DNA of 22,965 nt from Paramacrobiotus richtersi. Lineage: Eukaryota > Tardigrada > Eutardigrada > Parachela > Macrobiotidae. Below, one piece after another: positions 21,601-22,965 of this stretch (positions are counted from its first letter, which is position 1; every line of letters starts with the position of its first letter). The notes beneath the pieces are model-generated. The model saw only the letters and a program-made list of their open reading frames with translations. It had not been told where the DNA came from and searched no databases. The stretch spans positions 1 to 22,965 of the forward strand of contig JAQGAU010000883.1 of assembly GCA_034698045.1 (NCBI GenBank). The letters run 5' to 3'. Made by a program: the position numbers and the translations under genes.

Positions 21601-22965
21601 TGATATTACGAAACATTATCCGCAAACTAGTATTTTAAATGTTTATTTATTATTTATAAAAACATCACTCACGTTACTGATACATACCACCGAACAAAAC
21701 AATATCACACGTATTCTTAAAATAAATTTTTAAAAAATTTCTAAAATTTTAAAGTTAAATTTTTAAACATTTTATTTAAATTTTTTTAAAAATTTTTAAA
21801 AATTTTTACATAATAGAATAAGACACTGGAAATGAAATCGCAATTTTTATGTTGAATTTACAATGTAACGTTCTTTGGTTACCGTACAAAACCAATTTTT
21901 AAAAATTTCCAAAAATGAAGTAATTTTGTCTCTGATTTCTAAACGCATGATGTTACATTAAAGCATTTCAAAAATACCTGAAAATGCCCCGATATGCTGT
22001 GTAATGCCGCCGAATTCCTGTTCCACAACGGATGTGTTGCGCAGTGCATCCAACAGAGTGGTTTTACCGTGATCCACATGTCCCATGACCGTGACGATCG
22101 GACAACGCGGTACCAGTACCGACGGATCGGGAGGCGGCCTGTTGATTACCGAAACGTCAATTTTCAGTTAATTTATTTACAACTGTTTTGTGTAATTTGC
22201 TTACAAAACCAGACAACCAAACAAGCCGACAACCACATGCACAAGAAAATTAATCGCAAACCTATGTACCGATTTACGTCAAAAACTGAAGAACAAAAAC
22301 GAAACAAATCAAAATAAAATTTTCATAGGTATGTAAAGTAAAAGATAATAGATAAACAAAAAAGCAGTAAAATTGTAAAACAAAATTTCAGAAGTAAAAT
22401 AATTAATCAAAAATTCAGTACTGACAAATGACAAGAAAACAAAAAGGAATAACCTGAGCAAAAATAACACAGGCCGAAATAATATTCTGCTAGTCAAAAG
22501 AATTAATTTCCAAAAAGTAAACTAATAAAAATAAGAAGGAAATTGGTAAAAAGGAAACACACGCCGAAACAATATTCAGCCCATTCAAAAAAGTCTTTAA
22601 AAAAAATTATAAGTAATTATTATCAAGAACAATAAAAAAAGGAATAAAGTGGTGAAAAAGTAAACATAAGCCGAATCAATATTCTGCCCTCCAAAAACAA
22701 ATTAGCTTATAGCAAAAAAAAACAAAAACAAAAAGACAGTTAAAAAAGTGTATAAACTGGTAACAAAATTCCGCCCTCCACAAGAACTTATTAAAAAAAA
22801 GAATAAAACAATAAAAATAATCAAACGTCGAACGATAAGTGTGCAGGCCCACGAAAAGCATACACCCCTTGCACCCTGTTCTTACCGGGGTCTGAGTTCC
22901 AGGGCGCTCTCCCTGATCACCTCCTGCACCAGCTCCATGGCCTTGACGGTGGGGGATTTGATGCG
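12690..22965 (-). CDS. MTIF2: Mitochondrial translation initiation factor IF-2 (N-terminus outside window)
   Basis: GTPase that places initiator tRNA on the mitochondrial small ribosomal subunit and promotes subunit joining; nuclear-encoded, acts in the matrix. Ten exons: 22965-22886 (partial), 22138-21978, 18722-18403, 16998-16795, 16216-16091, 15500-15296, 14791-14627, 14166-14002, 13581-13441, 12865-12690. All nine introns are GT-AG and every phase agrees, giving 580 residues and a stop; about 150 N-terminal residues, including any transit peptide, should lie beyond the edge if length is as in human. Visible G motifs: GHVDHGKT (46-53), [10 protein letters not shown] (70-79), DTPGH (94-98), NKCD (148-151) and SALK (184-187, exon 3/4 border). 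Then domain II ([16 protein letters not shown]), a charged helical linker in exon 6, the C1 core ([13 protein letters not shown]) and the C2 domain ([25 protein letters not shown], ending WNPPGF). All key G-domain residues are present, so it looks functional. Confidence 0.96.
13165..13234. repeat. 35-bp tandem duplication in MTIF2 intron 9
   Basis: Units 13165-13199 and 13200-13234 start TTGTAGTTAATAATCAAC and TTGTAATTAATAATCAAC and match at 30 of 35 positions. Confidence 0.8.
14811..15294. repeat. MTIF2 intron 6 built of two diverged direct copies
   Basis: Anchors recur in the same order: GTAAATATTTTTCACTTGA (14812) and GCAAATATTTCTCACTTGA (15020); TTTTCAGTTAATTT and TTTCCAGTTAATTT; CATTTTCTA; CCTAATTATGTCGACGGA (14968) and CCTAATTATGTTGATGGA (15251); then ATAATCGT and TTAATCGT. 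Offsets grow from about 208 to 283, so the second copy has gained sequence in the middle. The second copy runs up to the exon-6 splice donor. Confidence 0.7.
15642..15957. repeat. Direct repeat of about 100 bp in MTIF2 intron 5
   Basis: TAATGCTGATTGTTTTTAT at 15645 recurs as TAATGCTGACTGTTTTTAT at 15859 (offset 214). Both are followed by a TTCAA..CGTAA..TTTTTGT block and a TTCAATTTTTT block in the same order. Confidence 0.7.
16242..16470. repeat. About 21-bp AT-rich minisatellite in MTIF2 intron 4
   Basis: Roughly ten degenerate copies of GTAAATAATTTAATAATTTTT, with GTTAATAATTT and GTACATAATTT variants, fill this part of the intron directly after the exon-5 acceptor side. Confidence 0.8.
17885..18070. 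repeat. About 123-bp degenerate tandem repeat in MTIF2 intron 3
   Basis: CATTTATTTAATAAAATG...GGTGAAAATTTGTAAAC (from about 17899) is repeated as CATTTACTTAATAAAAGC...GTTGAAAATTAAAAAAC (from about 18022), with part of a further unit (ACAATGGGGAAAA) following. Confidence 0.55.
18143..18350. repeat. 60-65-bp minisatellite next to the exon-3 donor of MTIF2
   Basis: Units start at 18143, 18203, 18268 and 18328 (last one partial), each beginning AATAAAAT or AATAAATT, then a CTAAATAAATAAAATAAA-like block, and ending in TCC or CC with C before the next unit. The last unit ends about 50 bases from the splice donor at 18402. Confidence 0.75.
18716..19100. repeat. Tandem copy of the exon-3 acceptor region of MTIF2
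   Basis: Sequence 18716-18835 recurs at 18962-19100 (offset 246, growing to 260 after a 14-base insertion). AGTTTCACTGCAA matches AGTTTCATTGCAG, GTTAACGCGAATCAT matches GTTAACGCAAATCAT, and CATCATTTCAGTTT plus TTATTATTTTCGCCTTCAAA is shared. The original spans the first bases of exon 3 and its splice acceptor. In the copy the acceptor CAG (minus strand) reads CAA, through the change at 18969. Confidence 0.85.
19505..21870. repeat. About 2.5 diverged copies of a roughly 1.02-kb unit in MTIF2 intron 2
   Basis: Ordered anchors recur about 1.02-1.07 kb apart: CGTAGTGTAGTGGCTCAA (19898 and about 20918), TTTTTGCATC/TTTTTGCATT (19995 and 21031), GCTGCATTTCAG/GCTGCAAGTCAG (20387 and 21439), GCCACTGTTCTACGATTGC/GCCACTGCTCTACGATTGC (about 20541 and 21559), ATTGAATTTTACA/GTTGAATTTACAA (20777 and 21851). 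A third, partial copy is marked by GCCACTACACTACGAT at about 19521. Sequence between anchors has diverged strongly. No coding potential was recognised. Confidence 0.6.
22460..22780. repeat. 90-107-bp degenerate minisatellite in MTIF2 intron 1
   Basis: GCCGAAATAATATTCTGC (22473), GCCGAAACAATATTCAGC (22563) and GCCGAATCAATATTCTGC (22670) head successive units, and a fourth shorter match (ACAAAATTCCGCCCTCC) follows near 22763. GGTAAAAAGGAAACAC/GGTGAAAAAGTAAACAT precede the heads. Confidence 0.7.

Overview
The window reads as nuclear DNA of a small-genome invertebrate. Coding regions are split by GT-AG introns from 59 bp to 3.3 kb. There is a rhodopsin-like GPCR, a mucin-like secreted protein and a nuclear gene for the mitochondrial translation factor IF-2. 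Nothing bacterial or viral is visible. My best guess is a tardigrade, because the GPCR has a divergent 'NRMWA...P.SYR' end of TM3 and the introns are short, but this rests on general impression only. Exon structures were worked out by hand from splice sites, reading phase and homology.

Left part (1-5350): a three-exon gene for a secreted, Cys-rich, Ly6/three-finger-like protein with a Thr-rich tail (+, 793-2140) converges on a two-exon seven-TM receptor (-, 2621-4821). Upstream of the receptor are a CRE-like site, a mutated protein kinase relic (5122-5260) and an imperfect palindrome.

Middle (5860-10350): two tandem paralogues (+) encode F-box-like proteins. The second (7624-9026) is intact. 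The first (5877-7538) is interrupted by an in-frame TGA and has a shortened last exon, so it is either decaying or read through. They are followed by an intact kinase N-lobe exon (9577-9885) whose C-lobe continues only as out-of-frame remnants up to about 10312. Its first 42 bases match the relic at 5122.

Right part (10351-22965): a three-exon secreted protein gene (-, 10351-11715) with an EB-like Cys module, a Thr/Cys/Pro linker and a second Cys module is followed by about 1 kb of intergenic DNA containing a degenerate ATTT repeat. The rest is the mitochondrial IF-2 gene (MTIF2, -, 12690-22965). Ten exons encode 580 residues in the window; the N-terminus lies beyond the right edge. Its exons are GC-rich islands in very AT-rich introns, and most introns carry their own local tandem duplications. 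One duplication copied the exon-3 splice acceptor and the copy has lost its AG. The largest intron holds about 2.5 diverged copies of a roughly 1-kb unit with a tRNA A-box-like motif in alternating orientation.

I see no operon-like or obviously novel multi-gene system. The points of interest are the broken F-box paralogue, the two related kinase remnants and the duplication-driven growth of the MTIF2 introns.
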